Origin: Punica granatum
Taxonomy: Eukaryota > Streptophyta > Magnoliopsida > Myrtales > Lythraceae
NCBI RefSeq assembly: GCF_007655135.1
Contig: NC_045128.1
Coordinates: forward strand, 27,498,811-27,562,810
DNA: 64,000 bases
Reading direction: 5' to 3'
This document shows, piece by piece, positions 47,431 to 61,158 of the stretch. The notes under the pieces are model-generated. The model searched no databases, was not told the origin of the DNA, and worked only from the letters and a program-made list of their open reading frames with translations. A program made the position numbers and the translations under genes. Position 1 is the stretch's first letter. Each line of letters opens with the position of its first letter.

Positions 47431-48580
47431 ATATCTCTAATTTTTTTATGAATTACACAGTTATGCAAGCGGAAGGACAACGTAACAAAAGAGCATATCC
47501 TATTTAACTACTAATAATATAAATACATCCAAGGCATATTAATTTTCTGACAGCTCCTCAATGTAGACACAGCAAATTTATCACACACACATATATATAT
47601 CCAACATATAATAAAATATTGGCAAAAAATATTGATAATAAAATAGATCAATGAGAATGAAACGATCGAGTGCAATTACAATATTATCATATATATATAT
47701 ATATATGAATATAAAATTGAGGAGCAGAACATTTTGTCAAGAAAAAATAAAACAACTTATTCATAATGGAGTCTTCATATATTATAGCCATGTACAATGG
47801 TAGATCTTCCCTACTTAATCCTTTTTAGCTAATTTCCGCTATTTAATTCATAGTATGTAGTTGTTTGAAATACCGACCCATATAAGGAAAAATTATGTAA
47901 TATATAATATATAGAAACGTATAACTACTCGGCAGAAAATATAGATATATATATATATAACCATAGTGCAATCACAACATAGAACAACATAGAAGTAAAA
48001 GGAGCAATGTTAAACCTTAATAGCATTGGGTTCTATTCAGCCAATATAATTCAGTAGAAATATATAGAGACTTGAGATTATGGGAGCAGAGTTTATGGAA
48101 AAATCTAGTTAGATAGTACAAAAACCCCATTTTCTTTTGACGGCGTCGTCGACAAACCATAGTTCATGGTGCCCTTCACGGCCTCAGATAATACCGTCAC
48201 CAAATGAATCTCAGTCCCGCCCTCACCCACCTCCAGAGTGAGGGCACGCTATGGTGGTGGCGGCTGCTAGTGGGGATCCCCCCCAAGAAATGGAGACCAT
48301 TTTCTGCTTCTATGTGTGTGTGTGTATATATATGTGTGTGTGTTAATGAACTTAAAAAGCAGCTCAAAATCCCAAAAAATAGGATGTAAACAGCTTGAAA
48401 GTAAATTTAAGAATATGATGTTAAACAAAAAGACCAGCACAATAAGCTGAAGGACAATCAAAGTCCCAGTCATCCTTCTCTTTATGCCATACAACGGGAA
48501 GTTCAAATGAGCGAAATGCACCAGGCAAGCGATATCACAAGCAAAAGTTCAAACATGAATGATGTACATGACAGAATCAT
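47431..48580. other. AT-rich DNA with a short GC-rich patch
   Basis: Includes TA and TG microsatellites (about 47685-47705, 48308-48345). 48130-48300 is GC-rich with no conserved frame. Confidence 0.4.
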
Positions 48581-48591
48581 TTTTATCTTTT

Positions 48592-48815
48592 CTAAGATAA
48601 TTGTGGGAGAGAATTTTCACTAAAAGGGTACCCATAGTTTTCCAGAAGCATCATACACGCGCCCGATTCAACAGTGAACGAGGTCACCTGAGTATCCTTG
48701 GAATTGGAAAGGACATTCAATCGAGCATGCGGCGGGCATAAGAACAAGAGAGGCTGATTATATGTGCTTAACGACTGCAAGGCCAAACTAATATCTGCAA
48801 ATATTCAAATTTTCT
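48592..48815 (-). pseudogene. Exon-like fragment of an unrecognised gene
   Basis: On the minus strand, after TTTGCAG (about 48799-48805), an open stretch encodes ISLALQSLSTYNQPLLFLC, then PPHARLNVLSNSKDTQ and, after a possible CAG|GTGACC donor, VTSFTVESGACMMLLENYG and PFSENSLPQLS ending in a stop. The composition and candidate splice sites look like a real exon. I do not recognise the protein. It occurs only in the extra block of unit 2, so it is plausibly a captured gene piece. Confidence 0.35.
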
Positions 48816-48935
48816 AGCGTGATAGCAATCAGGTAAAGGAACAACAACTGCAGCCAATAGTTCAAATAAGAGAAACTTAATTAAACTCCTCGTGCGTCCA
48901 ATTAACTAAGCCGAACACAGGTGTGATTAAAGCAG

Positions 48936-49560
48936 GACCAAGCATTGGCGAACTTGATTATGGGCTGATTAGTAGAAGCGAAACGGACATTGATCCAAAG
49001 AATATTAAACCATCGGGCATTAAATTGCGGTGGACCTACGGTAAACCAAAGGATGAGTGCATCATCAGCGGCTTGAAGATTTGTAGGAGGTGTTGCTTGT
49101 GACTTACAGCGCATGAAATCAAGCATTCTACCAATGTTCTGGCTTGGAACTGGAAGCCCCCGAGCAAAAGGAGATTCTGAAGAGGAGAATAAGAAAATTT
49201 GAAACAGTGGGGAAGAAGATGCTTGAATGATTCAATATCCGATTCAGAGAGAGAGCGACGCACTACAGAGTGAAAGGGGGGCGTACAACCGGGAGGCAGC
49301 AGTCATCTGAAAGAGCACGAGTGAGGAGGGGGCAATTCGACGATTAGATTGAGATAGTCAGACCATGCGCGGAAGGATCCGCCAGGGCGAGGAGATAATA
49401 CGATGTTCGGGGGAGAGGGCTGTGCAACCGGACCAAGGAGGCCGTGAGCTCTGCACTGTGAAGGCTAAGCAGAGGGCCACAAGCGGTTGCACTCTCCGCC
49501 TCCGAGCAAAAAGGTAAGGATTGGCCGATCATGGCTGAAAAATGGGAGGCATTTGTGCCC
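48936..49560 (-). pseudogene. Unknown gene-like locus, unit 2 copy, interrupted
   Basis: Counterpart of 10709-11340. It keeps the frame MLDFMRCKSQATPP ... RFASTNQPIIKFANAWS on the minus strand, then runs into unrelated sequence at 48935. Its lost 3' part is at 43330-43467. Confidence 0.45.
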
Positions 49561-52500
49561 ATGAAAAGAGACGGTTATTGGGAAAGGGTCATACGAACAC
49601 TGAAAAAAATCTTGGAGAAGCGGAATGTTAAGTCCAAAAGGCACCACTGCGAAAACACACGATATGAAAACAGACGAAAGAGCTTTGCATTTTTTATATA
49701 GAGTATAGATTAATGTAATTGTTTAATAAATTTCAGCTATATAATTAATATCCCGGTATCAGCATTCCATTTTGGTCCTCCGACTCTTGAGAGCCATCAA
49801 AGGGTTCCCAACTATGACCCCCCAGAACTGACATAAATCGGCCTGGTAAATCCCGAGTCACTTTTCATAGTCGGGTCGACAAGGTCAACCAGATGATCCT
49901 AGAGAACAACCATGCAGAAGGTCTCACGAATCCCCCACAGATCCCAGAGGGCGACCGGAGAGTCCGAATGGTGCGTGATCTCAGAACTAGCATAAGTCAA
50001 TTCCAGCAACATTATTCATGACCGACTCACTGAGTTATCAGAAAGTATCCAATATGGGGCTTTAAAATCCCTCATAGTGCCAAATTAATGAAGAGCGCCT
50101 CCGAGCACATTCCGTAAATCATCTGCTTGAGCCTAATTACTCCAAGTAATCACAGACGGCTTCCAATAGCACTATTCACTACCAGCTCACCGAGCATTTG
50201 GAAAGTATCCAATATGGGGTTCTAAAAATCTCTCATGACGCCAAACAAAGGATGAGCCTCTCATGTCAACCTTCGTAAGTCATCTCCACCTTTCAGACGC
50301 ACAAAGGACCTTCCGGCGCGACGTCCAAGCCACACGCCTAATCGGTAACATAGGGTTTCCGAACAACGGGTCCAGCAGGTCTCAGTGACCCCAAGGACTA
50401 GGGATGATGTTTCAGATCGAAACTGCATAGATCATTTAGGCTCCCCAACTAGCTCTAGAAGGGTCCCAAATGTCGCCCGACAAATCTTCGGGGTCTGACT
50501 TCAACATACGGAGAACACAATGAATTCCGAATACCTTAGGACATTCAGGAAACTGCCATAAAGGTCTGACTGGAGGGCCTCTGGTCATCTTCTAATTGCC
50601 ATTTGTAGTAGCGGAGTCAACTGCTCCTCCCCGACAACAAAGCATATCAAAACAACCGGCACGAAACGCTGACACGCAGGAAGTTCACAGATATAGTTAA
50701 CTTCACTCAGATCATTTGAATAATCAAGAGCGACTCCCAAGCCTTCGAACCTTCGGTTTATCAGGATAAGCAAAACACATCGACATTGGGTTCAACAGAA
50801 TCCTCTCGTCGACGACGTCAACAATGTACCGTCCATTCGAATCACAAAAATCGAACGCGCAGCCGACCTAAGCTCACTCGTGGAGCACACAGCTCAAGCC
50901 AATGGCCGGCCCCTCTCTCCTCCTCTCTTCTTCTTCTTTTCCTCAATTCATGGACTCTTGTTCCATATCGTGGCCACCAAAGGATCATCTCACATCTATC
51001 CCATCTTACATATGTCCCATCTCCTCCTCTCCATAATATGTGGATCTAGTTCCCTTCATTCTTGTCATTTTTATTTTCAAAATCACAATACAAGATGAGG
51101 AAGGAAGGAAGCAATCAAGGACTCTCAACAATCCACTCTCTCTCTAAACTCTCAATTTCTTCATTTATTCTCAAGCTTCAAGCTCCCTCCATCCCTTAAG
51201 CATCTAAGCATTCGACTGCCTCTCCTCAAGGCCGAGATCCACCATGCCACGACAACCCGATCATCCTCCTTCCACGACTAGGCGAGTCGTGCCTACCACC
51301 GTGGAAAGGCCTCTCGCGGCTCTCACTCTCCCCTAGGACAAGGAGGTTGCAAGCCGAGGGCCATTGCAACCTTCTTGGAGGTCCGAAGTTAGTCGACTCT
51401 CTCCTTGACGCCTGATGAGCCTCCTTGGCTTCCTGTGTGCAATGGCTGTTCTGACCATCGAATGGCCACTTCGATGGCCTCTCTCCCTCTCTCCATTACC
51501 TTTCCTTGCAGGTCACAAGCCCCCCGAACCAGCCCTTGCACCCATAAGGCTCAGCGAACACGATGGCCACTTGAAAGCCCTCTCGATTCCACTGTTCTAT
51601 TCAGTTTTGTGCTGAGCAATTCTTGTACCTCCTGCTTGCTCTGAGCGCTCAACCACCTCACCAGGAAAGGGTATAACACCCCCGACTTAGAGAAGTTATA
51701 ACTTTTTATTTACAAGTACTTGTGGGGCGATAAAGCGGACGCGATCCGACTTAACTTTTATGTTCTAAGTTTTTGTCTGTTTACATGTAAATATCGATAT
51801 AATGTGTGTGTGTACTGCTGAACTACTGAATGGTTGTTTTGGACTCACTTCACACGCTTTTCATTAGATCCCGGGTTTGGACTTAATAAATTTTGAATAT
51901 CACCCGATTTCAAAATGAGTTGAAATTTTTACAACACATTTTTTATATTATTTTAGGTTCCTACACAAAATTTCAGATTTTTTGGGCTCTATATCTTCAG
52001 ATTAAAAATGTTTACCCGTCTTTTCGGTGTGTCGGCATGATTTTGATAGTTTTTGTGAACAATCTGACTTCAAAACACGCTAAAGTTTTACCACACATTT
52101 CTAATGTTATTTTAGGGTCTGACCCAAAATTTTAGATTTTTCTGAGCACTGGATCTTCAGATAAAAAATGTTTACCTGTCTTTTCAGTGTTTTCAATCTG
52201 ATTTTGATAGTTTTCATGAACCATCCGTCATCAAAACGAGCTGAAATCTTTACCACCTGTCCTTGATGTTATTTTAAGGCCCAACACACAATTACAAATT
52301 TTTTTGGGGGCTGCGATTCCGGATAAAAATATTTATCAAGTTTTATATATTTAACAAATCAAACCAAACGCGATTTTCAAGTGCTTCCAAGCCTCAAAAC
52401 CAATTAAAAACAACTCCAATGGTCTTAAAACGTGTTTTTCAAGTCAAAAAACTCATTTTCGTGATTTCCTAACTTATTTTTCGAAAATTATAGATTAGGC

Positions 52501-55470
52501 CCTGAATTCTTGAAAATTACGAATCGGTCCCCAATATTTCCGGAGCAAGGATTCGGCCCCATCACACATGGGATGTCTCCACGAATGTTACCAGGGCCGA
52601 TAGCTACAGGTTTTGGGTCATTCCAATATATTTTTCTAGATTTTCGCAAATCATCCCCAAAGTTTAAATAGATTCTTTTTAAAAAAGTTTAAAACACCAA
52701 ACTTGCTTTGATAGAGATATTTGCACGCGATTCATTTTCAATAATTAAAATGGACGAGGATTAGGATTCAAATCGGACGATTCACCAATAACCCACTCAA
52801 TGATTCGAAACTCATAAATCCAAAAGTATTCAACAATTCACTTAAATTAATTAATTCCACACGCGTAGTAAATGGGACGAATCACTTGGCCAATTAAGGG
52901 TGTGCTTAGTTTTTAAAAAAATTCAACTTTACTCAACTCAACTCCACTTATCTTCAATTCAATAATATAATTATTACTTTTTCCATTGTTTTAAATTTTT
53001 TTAATCATTCAATTCAATTTTTAATATTAAATTCTCTTAACTATTCATTACTTTTTTCACAATTTAACAATACAATCATTATTTAATCATTACTTTCTCT
53101 TAACTATTAATTACTTTTTCACACTTTTTCTCATAATTCAACAATACAATTATTACAAACCAAGTAAAACAAAAAATCTACTCAACTATACTCAAAAACC
53201 AAACACATATAATTAACTCACTCAACTTTTAAATAAATCGCACAAACTGGCTAGTAATCTGTAATCGAGTCAATAACTCATTAACTGATAATCGTGCCCT
53301 TTTCAAAAATCATAATTTTTAACAAACCATCGAGACATGTGATCCGCATAGCATGAACATCTAGGAAGGACTCACACGTCCTAACTCAAGTCTAGGGCCA
53401 ATTTGGGACAGCTCTAGTCAGAATGTGGGAGTTCTCCTTGGACCACTTCTCGGCGGATTGATCGGTCTCTTGGCTCCCTCAAGGTCTCCATGACCTTGGG
53501 GGATCTAAGGAATTGGTTGACACCGGCTACCGACATTGACGGTTCGAATCACACAGTCTCGATCTCTTTTCAGAAAATAATTTTCCTGCACAAGAGTACG
53601 ATGATCGTTTCTTGGTTTACCGACAACCTTAGAGTTAGAGTAATCGAAACACTCCAAGCCATGAGGAGAGATGGACAGCCCGTGTGGGCTCAGCTCTCAT
53701 ATGAATAGGCTTCTCTCTTCGACTAAAGTGTTTCGATCATAATAACATAGACCGTGCACTTAGGAGTGTGGATTAGAGACGCGAGCGGGGAAACCCGTGA
53801 AATGTTGTCCGATCTTTCATAGGTCATGAGCATAGAGCTTGGCACCTCCATGGTATTTCGCTTTCCCCCACCTCCAAAGTCAGTGCATTAGATCGGATTT
53901 ATCTGTCATAAAACGCTAAAAAATGGACTAATCGCGTATCAGACATAATTAAATACACGAGAACGGGCGGGCCAGACCATACTATTATAATCAGTTAATC
54001 TCTCAATGTCGTTTATCGGATAAACTTAAAAAGAATTCACACATTATCATACTCAAGGAAGGGACTTAGTGTCCCTCGAGCTGTCTTTAAACAAAAAATC
54101 GAATGCAACATTCCCTCCGGGATGACCCATGGCATGTTCTTAATTATATGTGCCCAAACATGGTTCCCATGTTTAGGATAGAGACTTGTATGCCAAGCAA
54201 TTAGAAATCATAACCTTATAATCACGTAAACTTGACAAATAACTCATCAATTGTCTGTTCTATTTTGTTTTTATTCGGGTCGAGTCTGAACTCATAAGAT
54301 ACGATCAACACGAGGTCCAACGGCTCCAATCATTGATCGCGGGATCCAACGCCTCCAATCATCGATCACGATGTGCATCGCCCCCCACACACCGAGTGCG
54401 CGCGACCCAAGCGCAGTATGGGGTCTAACCTTGAGTCACCATTTCAACCAAAGTAGCATCCAAGCAGGGGATGACTCGGATCGGGGCCCGCGAAACAAGG
54501 TTCGACGACCACCCAAAAGCTAAACCAATCTCGTGAAAATCTCGAGGACCATTCGATCCTCTTGGACTAGCTGGTTTGGTCAGACCCGACCACCAGCTCT
54601 CATGAGCCCGCGTTGCATTAATTTCCATTTCAGTCTTTCAAACTCCCAATGAGCACGAGTGAAGTATTGGCAGAATATTGGTCCAATGTATGTGTATTTA
54701 TTTGAGAGTACAGTGCGAGAAATTTATTTGTATATTTATTCATGTAATGATCCTGGTCGACGAGCGAGCAATCATTGTGTTGAATCGGTCGAGTCGACCT
54801 ACGTCCTCTGGGGATGAGTAAGCTTTACGTCTCTGGGTTTCGACCCACGCGGGGAACCAGTCATCATGGCTCGGTGAACAGTGACATTAAGAAAGTGGGC
54901 CGAACCCTCGACTCAAGGGTTACCCATCTCTCAGACCATTAGTTCGAATAGATCACTTCTCAATGAATTCACGGTGTCAAACCTAGCAAGACGAGCGAAA
55001 CCTAATCAACGCTGTAAACAAATTAAAAATGGCAAACCTCAAACAAACTAGACTACTGACAGGGCGTGTGGAATGTAGGTCCGCACGTAATAGAACCCCC
55101 CGAAATCAAAACTCTTGGTTTCACAAGAGCATAGGCCTTAGTAAACTAGGTATATTCCTTACATCTAAACCCAACAACTCGCCGGCCCTCGACCTCCGGG
55201 TTGTAAACGAGTATTAGCAACTCCTTCTCACGCACATTCATTCGCGTTTCCCAGGAAGGTGGATACTCCCAATCCGCGCGATTTGTCATCCCGCGCATGC
55301 AGGCCCTGATGAAACTAGGTCCGCACACCTGGGGTACGTGAAGCTTCCTTGTGAGGCAAGTTATGTTCATAGGAAAATGAGAAGTCACGCAATATAGAGC
55401 TAGGTTTAGAGATTAGATGTATATCGTAAATGTTCATTCTCCATTTCGCAATTATATATTATATATAGAC
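49561..55470. mobile_element. Long LTR-like non-coding block, unit 2
   Basis: Collinear with 11341-16980, no conserved ORF. Includes the roughly 125-bp repeat array (51895-52310) and an inserted MITE (52898-53209). Same tentative LTR/LARD-like interpretation. Confidence 0.35.
52898..53209. mobile_element. MITE inserted in unit 2 only
   Basis: Begins GGGTGTGCTTAGTTTTTA and ends CTCAAAAACCAAACACAT, an inverted pair, about 312 bp. AATTAA occurs at both edges (52892-52897 and 53211-53216). Unit 1 has a single AATTAA at the empty site (about 14722). Related to 20188-20540. Confidence 0.75.
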
Positions 55471-57971
55471 TAGGTGGGACCCACATTTTATGCGGGATAC
55501 TTGAAACTAAAGTATGAGTTATTTCCGACAACTAGTCAATACGTAAGTTGCCTAATACATATATTGTTAGCCTGACGATCGTAATAGCATGCACGAATAT
55601 ATCCTACTCAATTTTAGTATTCTTCGCAATATGTCGTATAATCTCACGATGATATGTATTGAGCAACCCAGTTCATATCATACACATGCTTCCAATATAT
55701 GTATAATACTACATAAAATATTACCATAAGTAGAAATAGTCTCACCACGATAACTAAGTAACCCAGTTTACACCATCCATAAAACTCCAAATATATGCAC
55801 AAGATTACATTAAAAATTATATAGGTTGAAGAAAAGACAAGTTATTTCATTTTAAAACGAGAAAATATCAAGAGGTCATGAGTAATGTTACGCTATCCGG
55901 ATATAGATTTTTATAGGTATTGTATGTTAGAAAAATGAAGCATCTATAAAATATAATGAATTTTCTATTATGCAAATATGAATTGAATATGGACAATAAA
56001 TGAATAGAAGCATGTATTCAAAGTATCCACGGACCTCAGAATTTAAAGCATCAAATGCAATGAATTAGTTTAAGAAATGGACAAATACAAGGATCTTTTT
56101 ATTAGATATTTAATTTTTCGAGCAAGTTAAGAGACGATTAACCACGACATGAAATTTTGTACAAGATGACATCTCATAAGTGCTTTTTGGCTTTTATATA
56201 TTATAATATATTTGGACATACTTCATTATTCCTTATTTAGCTCTTTTAGTGTACTAGTCATCTAATCCGTGCGTTGCGCAGACTTTTTTGTGATTTTTAT
56301 TATATGTTGATATTATTGTATTTACGAATTTTATAATAATATAAATTTTAAAATAAATAATCTCCTTAAAAATATCTAATATATAAATAAATTGTGAAAA
56401 TTCGAAAAAATAAATTATGAAAATGTGAAAAAAAATCAAAATATATATTAATGTATAGTTGATGCGAATGATCGATCGTCCAGGAACTAAGGGTTAATTA
56501 CAAACAGAAGCTCATCATTAATCGGATGAAGTGCTCTTGTGAGCTCTCAAAGGAAGAGTCTAAATTACAAAATATATATTTGGGATGAACTCCAGACAAA
56601 GGGTATTGAAATGTTTCATGTCTTTTGGAAACTAAAAGATTTATATGATTTGTGTGGACACAACTCTTCGAACAATTACGTTCCTCTAAGCAAAAATCAT
56701 ATATTTTTTTAAAGGAAATCGTGTCCCTTCAAAAAAAATGAAATAATGGTTTTTCTATGACAAAATCATGTCTGTGTGACCCATAAAATTTCAATTATAT
56801 CAAAATTTCCTGAAAGACCAATTTACTTATGCGATTCTTTTGTAAGTAACGTTTAGATTGTTTTTGTCGCAATTTATATTTTTATGATGCATATAAATAA
56901 TTATGCGGTAGAATTACAGTAGGGTACCAAAAATAAAATGAGAAGGGAATAAATAAATCTTGGTGAATATTAAGACTCATCTTCGTGAGCTGAGGTGTGT
57001 TAAATTATAGTGAATAAATACATGGGCATAAATCGAAGAGGCACAAAATTTAAAAAAAATTGTAAGAGAATGTATACGTGTATTTTCTCACACATAAGAG
57101 ATAAGAGTAATTTTGAAATTTAATATAAAATAGAAGGCACTTTTGGAACTTTAAAAAATAACGCAAGAAGTTGCATATTTTCATATATTGTATAGACAGT
57201 TGTTCGGAAAAATAAAGTAAGCAATAGTGTAAAGATTGCGGACCATAACCGATGGAATAAGAATTTGAAACAATGTATGGATGTCTTTACTTCGGGGAAA
57301 AAAACGTCATAGGTGGCCAACGTCCATGCTATCCCAGGGAGGTTTTAAAGTTTTATATGAAACAGATTCTCGGATAATTTTGGAAGGATTGACTTTTTAA
57401 TATTCGAATACTAGGAAATGACCCATGATTTGATTCGAGAGAGTGGAGAGTTTTTTTGGTGTATAAAAAGGTAACTTTTTCGAGTTAGTGAGCGAACTAA
57501 CGTGAGTAATTCCATTAAAAAAAATTAAAGAACAAGGTGTAAATGTTTGAAAATGTCAAAACTTTGGAAGGATTGACTGCCTTGTTTAGGCACCAGTCTA
57601 TCACGTGAAATGATTTCCACCCTCAGGCCCGGTTCACCACCCGGGAAGGGGGGAACAAGAAAAAAAATTTCCACCAGCAGACCTGCCGAATGTGAGGGAC
57701 AAATAATTAACTGCCCATGCTTCATACAAAAATCACATGACCTGCCACGATCTCTTCTTTCGGCAATTTTGTCGGAAGATTCTTCGGTTGAAATAGTGAT
57801 TCTCAATAGGAAAAAGATGAAAGAAAACGCGGAAGTTTCTGAAAGATGCCCGAAATAATTTATTACTGGCAATAAAATCAGAGAAAACGGCAAGATGACA
57901 TACCGGAATCACAGCATTTCGATTGGTGAATGGTGGACTCCCTCATGGATGGTGTGAAAAGATATTGAGTG
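55471..57971. other. AT-rich Helitron-derived and flanking non-coding DNA, unit 2
   Basis: Collinear with 16981-20100 of unit 1, with one copy of the 186-bp Helitron-end repeat (about 56180-56365) and without the MITE found at 19043. No conserved genes; open stretches such as 57525-57893 are not maintained in unit 1. Confidence 0.45.
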
Positions 57972-58128
57972 ATCCTACCTCACCACGTGACCTGAGAAAG
58001 CACCAATCAAAACGTATGAAACTAGGGACTTAATGCTAATCACTCGTATAATTACCATAATTATACTTTATTAAAGAATTCTTATTAGTTCTTTCTCACC
58101 AAGTCATTTGAGGTAAAATCATATAAAA
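57972..58128. mobile_element. Small MITE, unit 2
   Basis: GTGATCCTACCTCACCACG at the left and AGTTCTTTCTCACCAAG... at the right form an inverted pair related to 25673-25840. Absent at the unit 1 equivalent (about 20078). Confidence 0.45.
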
Positions 58129-58162
58129 TTTTCTCATGGTGCACATGCTACCCAAAACTGAA

Positions 58163-58347
58163 GGGAGCGTTTGGTGTCAGAGTTAAAGTAACTTTGATTT
58201 TGATTTTGATTTTGATTTTGATTGTGGAAAAAGACAAATGAGATGGTATTATAAATTTGACTTGGGAAACGTGTGTTTTTGTTGTGTAATGGGTAAAGTT
58301 AAAATCAAAATCATGATTCTAAAATCTGATAATGAAACCAAACAAGC
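58163..58347. mobile_element. MITE related to the SABATH-promoter element
   Basis: Begins GGGAGCGTTTGGTGTC and ends GAAACCAAACAAGCC, with a GATTTT pentamer-like run and a TGTTGTGTAATGGG motif. Unit 1 has the uninterrupted site at about 20085. Confidence 0.6.
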
Positions 58348-59921
58348 CACAAATATATGGGAAGTTTCGGTTTGTGGCTTGTGAAAGCGGACAAACCAAA
58401 CGGTAGGATTGATATTTTGAAGGCTCTTTTTTTATGTTATTTTTCGTTTTAGTTTTTAATTGTTCTTTTAAACAGCAAGCTCTAAAGGAACAAAAATCAG
58501 CGGAAAAAGTGTACCTTGGATAGGAAACCTAAATTATAAGGGCATTTTTGGAATTTTAAAATTATTGTGAGGGTATTGTGGGAATAAAAATGTGGAGAAA
58601 CAAAATATGGATTCCAATAATTTTAAAATTATTGGAATTTTCAAGAGCAAGATTATTTGAAGAAAATGTACATCTTAAAAACTAGCAATTGGTGCATGGG
58701 TTAATTTACATGAAAAAGAAGGTACCAGCGGTTATTTTTAAAAAAATTATATTGAAAAGACGCATGTAAGGATATAGTTGTATACCATACGAAATATAAA
58801 ATAGCCTATAGAAAGACCTTTTTTTTCCAGTGAGAATATGAAATTGAATTTAGTATGTAAATATATGTGAAATTGTTTTGTTTAGTTTTGTATTTCGAGA
58901 GAGAGACTTAGGATGTATTCAAGAGAGAAATTTATATAACGAAAAGGTGTGAAAAAAATGGTGAGAAGGTGCAAGTGGTTAAATTTGTTTTTAAGAAATA
59001 AATTGAAAAGACACTCATAAGGATGTAGCTGCACACTTTAAAAAGTATAAAAGGTATTTTATGAAAATAAATGTGGAGAAAAGTGAATTCCACACTTTTA
59101 TATATGTAATAGATATGGATTTTACTTTTTAGAAAAAGCGTGCTCATTATCATAATCACTATCCTAACCTTCCAAAATGTACGTGAAAAATCATTCAGTT
59201 AATATCCCCTAATTATGATTAATTCAATTATCATTTTCTGGAAATTTTTAATTTTTTATAATTTTCTTTTGATTCCATTTAACATTTTATCTTTGAGTTT
59301 TATTTGATGCCTTGCAATAGATAATGTTTTCGAACCACTATGAGTCCATGTGCACTCCATTAGCTTTCACATTAGCAATTAGATTGGAAATCGTCACAGT
59401 CACAGACGTCCAAGGGCAAAGTAGAATCGAGACGAGGAACAAAAAAAAGACGTGTATTATTTTCTATATTGAGGACAGAAGGGAGTGATAGAATTGAAGA
59501 TATAATCAAACGTGATAAATTTTCATGTAACTTTGCCCTCTAACTAGTACTAGTGTCATAAAGGCATAGATGAATTGCAATAAGAATTATCATGGATATA
59601 TGTATCAATTGGGAAATGCAAAAATGATGGTCGTAATCAGTAGTAACTTAAAAAAATTTACGTTACCCTTATCTAGTAAAATCTTATCCCGTATTCTTTT
59701 TTTCTTATTTTAAGGGAAATGAATTTACTATGCAGGCGCGGCAGGTCATAACTGAAATGCCATTGGTGGGAAGTTTATTGTGCATTTTTTTATGTTTTCT
59801 CATTTGACTCCTTTCGTCAATACCCAATCAAAGATCAACATATTCTAATGACAAACATAATCACAATTAAAATGGCACGTAAAATATTTATTCTGGCAAT
59901 TAATCCTTTCCTATATAGTAA
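58348..59921. other. Non-coding DNA shared with 20090-22117
   Basis: No ORFs conserved with unit 1; the MITEs at 20188, 20815 and 21708 are missing here. Confidence 0.5.
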
Positions 59922-61051
59922 TTGGAGATTCTACCACGATTGATAGCAAAAACAACTACTATGGTTGTTTTTTTTCCTTAACCGTTAGATTTCCTTACGT
60001 AAGATATTGACCGTACACATGTTCAAGATTTTTTACTTTAAGATTCACCCCCTCATAGTTTGACTATCAACATTTGTGACCACGCAACTTCTGATTGACG
60101 CTCGGTCTCATCCGTTAATAAGCCGAATCTGCTTCGATATTAAACTTAACCGAAATGTATCGATTCAATCAAATAAAAAAAATTTAATTACTTTAAAAAA
60201 AATCTCATGTTCGTAGACTCTCAATTGGACAAGGATCGAATCTCCCAAATTGAACCAAAAATTCATTCTCATTAAATCCATCAAATTGAAAGAAAAATTC
60301 AATCTTGTCTATGCTTGCACGGCCTCTCGACCGCCCACTCCGATCCAACTCCTCCCCATTCTCTCCCGGTGACGTCGGTCGAGTTGTTTGTCTCCCTGCC
60401 TGGCATGATAGATCATATTCGATCTTACTCCGATGCTCTAGATCATAATACTATAAGCAGATCCGGACGGAATTCTATGATTTCGTAAATTTTCCGTCAT
60501 GTAAATTTCAGATCAGATCGCCATGGATCCAACCAATTTCATGGATAAAATTTGTTTTGATTAATTCTATTGAAATCTTGAGTGGTGATAAAAAATTTTG
60601 ATCTTCGGTGATGATCTCTTCACTGGTTGCTTGGTGTTGTGTGTGGATATCATTAACGGGATCGAATCTCTTCACTGATTGCTTCGGTGTTGTTTTCTCG
60701 GGATCGTGATTTGCAGGGCAAAGGAAGATGACGGAGTTTAATTGATTTTTTCTTTTCTTTTCTTTTCTTTCTATAAAGTATCAAATTATTACGTAATTTA
60801 TTAGTCTGTTCAATTCATTTTGGTTTAATGTCGAATCAGAAATCGGATTTAATTCGTTCTCAGGCATGATTAAGCGTTGTCAAGAAGATAAGTAGTCGAA
60901 AATATCAAAAGTCATAGTATGAATGGTGAATCTTTAAATAAAAATAATAATTGATACGTGTACGGTCTAAATTGTAACTAGTAAAATCTAACGGCTGAAA
61001 AGAAAACAACCGCGGTGGTTGTTTTTTCAACTAACCGTGGTAGCATCACTG
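59922..61051. mobile_element. Long-TIR MULE-like element with a perfect 9-bp target-site duplication, unit 2
   Basis: 1130 bp. ATATAGTAA flanks both sides (59913-59921 and 61052-61060). TIRs of about 250 bp start TTGGAGATTCTACCACG and, reversed, CAGTGATGCTACCACGG. Orthologous to 22118-23258. No transposase, and the interior is GC-richer than the TIR-proximal parts. The 9-bp duplication and long TIRs identify it as Mutator-like. Confidence 0.88.
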
Positions 61052-61158
61052 ATATAGTAATAGTACCTCTCTCCATTCAGATATACATATCACCAAATTG
61101 TACAATATTTTGCAGCTCTTACATTAGACCAAGGAAAATCATCAAAGCAAATTATATC

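Noticed and set aside
57525..57893. Minus-strand ORF of 122 codons
   Set aside because: The unit 1 counterpart (19703-20030) is interrupted and shifted; no recognisable domain.
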